Assembly: GCA_964533935.1 (NCBI GenBank)
Contig: CAZHOG010000025.1
Span: forward strand, 1-5,434
Origin: RUG14121 sp964533935
GTDB lineage: Bacteria > Bacillota_I > Bacilli_A > RF39 > UBA660
Direction of reading: 5' to 3'
Length of the DNA stretch: 5,434 nucleotides
The position numbers and the translations under genes are program-made. Positions 5,407 to 5,434 of this stretch are shown one piece after another; the stretch's first letter is position 1, and each line of letters opens with the position of its first letter. The notes below the pieces were generated by a model. That model did no database searches. It saw nothing but the letters and a program-made list of their open reading frames with translations, and was not told the DNA's origin.

Positions 5407-5434
5407 AGTTAGAGTATATAGTGATAATGAAATA
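5399..5434 (+). CDS. Start of an unidentified downstream gene (3' partial)
   Basis: An ATG at 5399 opens a frame reading MNRVRVYSDNEI to the window end. It overlaps the RHH gene by 8 nt. GAGG at 5386-5389, 9 nt upstream, is a suitable ribosome binding site. The overlap suggests an operon with the RHH gene. Twelve residues are too few to name a family. A relaxase, a replication protein or a toxin would each give the RHH gene a different meaning. Confidence 0.6.
   Translation, partial: MNRVRVYSDNEI

Overview
The window is very AT-rich, with Arg encoded mostly by AGA, Trp by TGG, and strong AGGAGG-type ribosome binding sites. This points to a low-GC Bacillota (Firmicutes) or a related gut lineage. 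TGA works as a stop: the second gene ends in tandem TGA TGA at 1330-1335, so Mycoplasma code 4 is unlikely. A run of ten Ns at 676-685 marks an assembly or scaffold gap, as expected for a draft or metagenomic contig.

Positions 1-4913 form one co-directional (+) operon for a Gram-positive conjugative type IV secretion system (T4SS), as carried by integrative and conjugative elements (ICEs) or conjugative plasmids. In order it holds: (1) a polytopic VirB6/TrbL-like channel protein, partial at its 5' end and interrupted by the gap; (2) a 102-aa two-helix PrgI/VirB3-like protein; (3) an 835-aa VirB4 ATPase with intact Walker A and B motifs; (4) an unrecognised 61-aa protein; (5) a membrane-anchored M23 endopeptidase with all catalytic residues, which would open the peptidoglycan for the channel. 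The genes are tightly packed: a stop codon inside a ribosome binding site, a 17-nt overlap, then two TAATG junctions with 1-nt overlaps. Translational coupling is therefore likely.

Positions 4914-5196 (283 nt) are non-coding and unusually structured. They contain two direct copies and one inverted copy of AGTAGCCACTT, a terminator-like hairpin, an 18-nt near-palindrome, and a large composite hairpin with GACACCA/TGGTGTC arms followed by a locally G+C-richer stretch.

Positions 5197-5406 encode a 69-aa ribbon-helix-helix (RHH) DNA-binding protein. It overlaps by 8 nt the start of a further gene that leaves the window at 5434. Repeats, a hairpin and an RHH gene at the end of a T4SS operon are compatible with an origin of transfer (oriT) plus relaxosome accessory gene, or with an autoregulated promoter. 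The sequence alone does not decide between them. The T4SS genes belong to a known type. The least explained parts are the structured intergenic region and the 61-aa protein.
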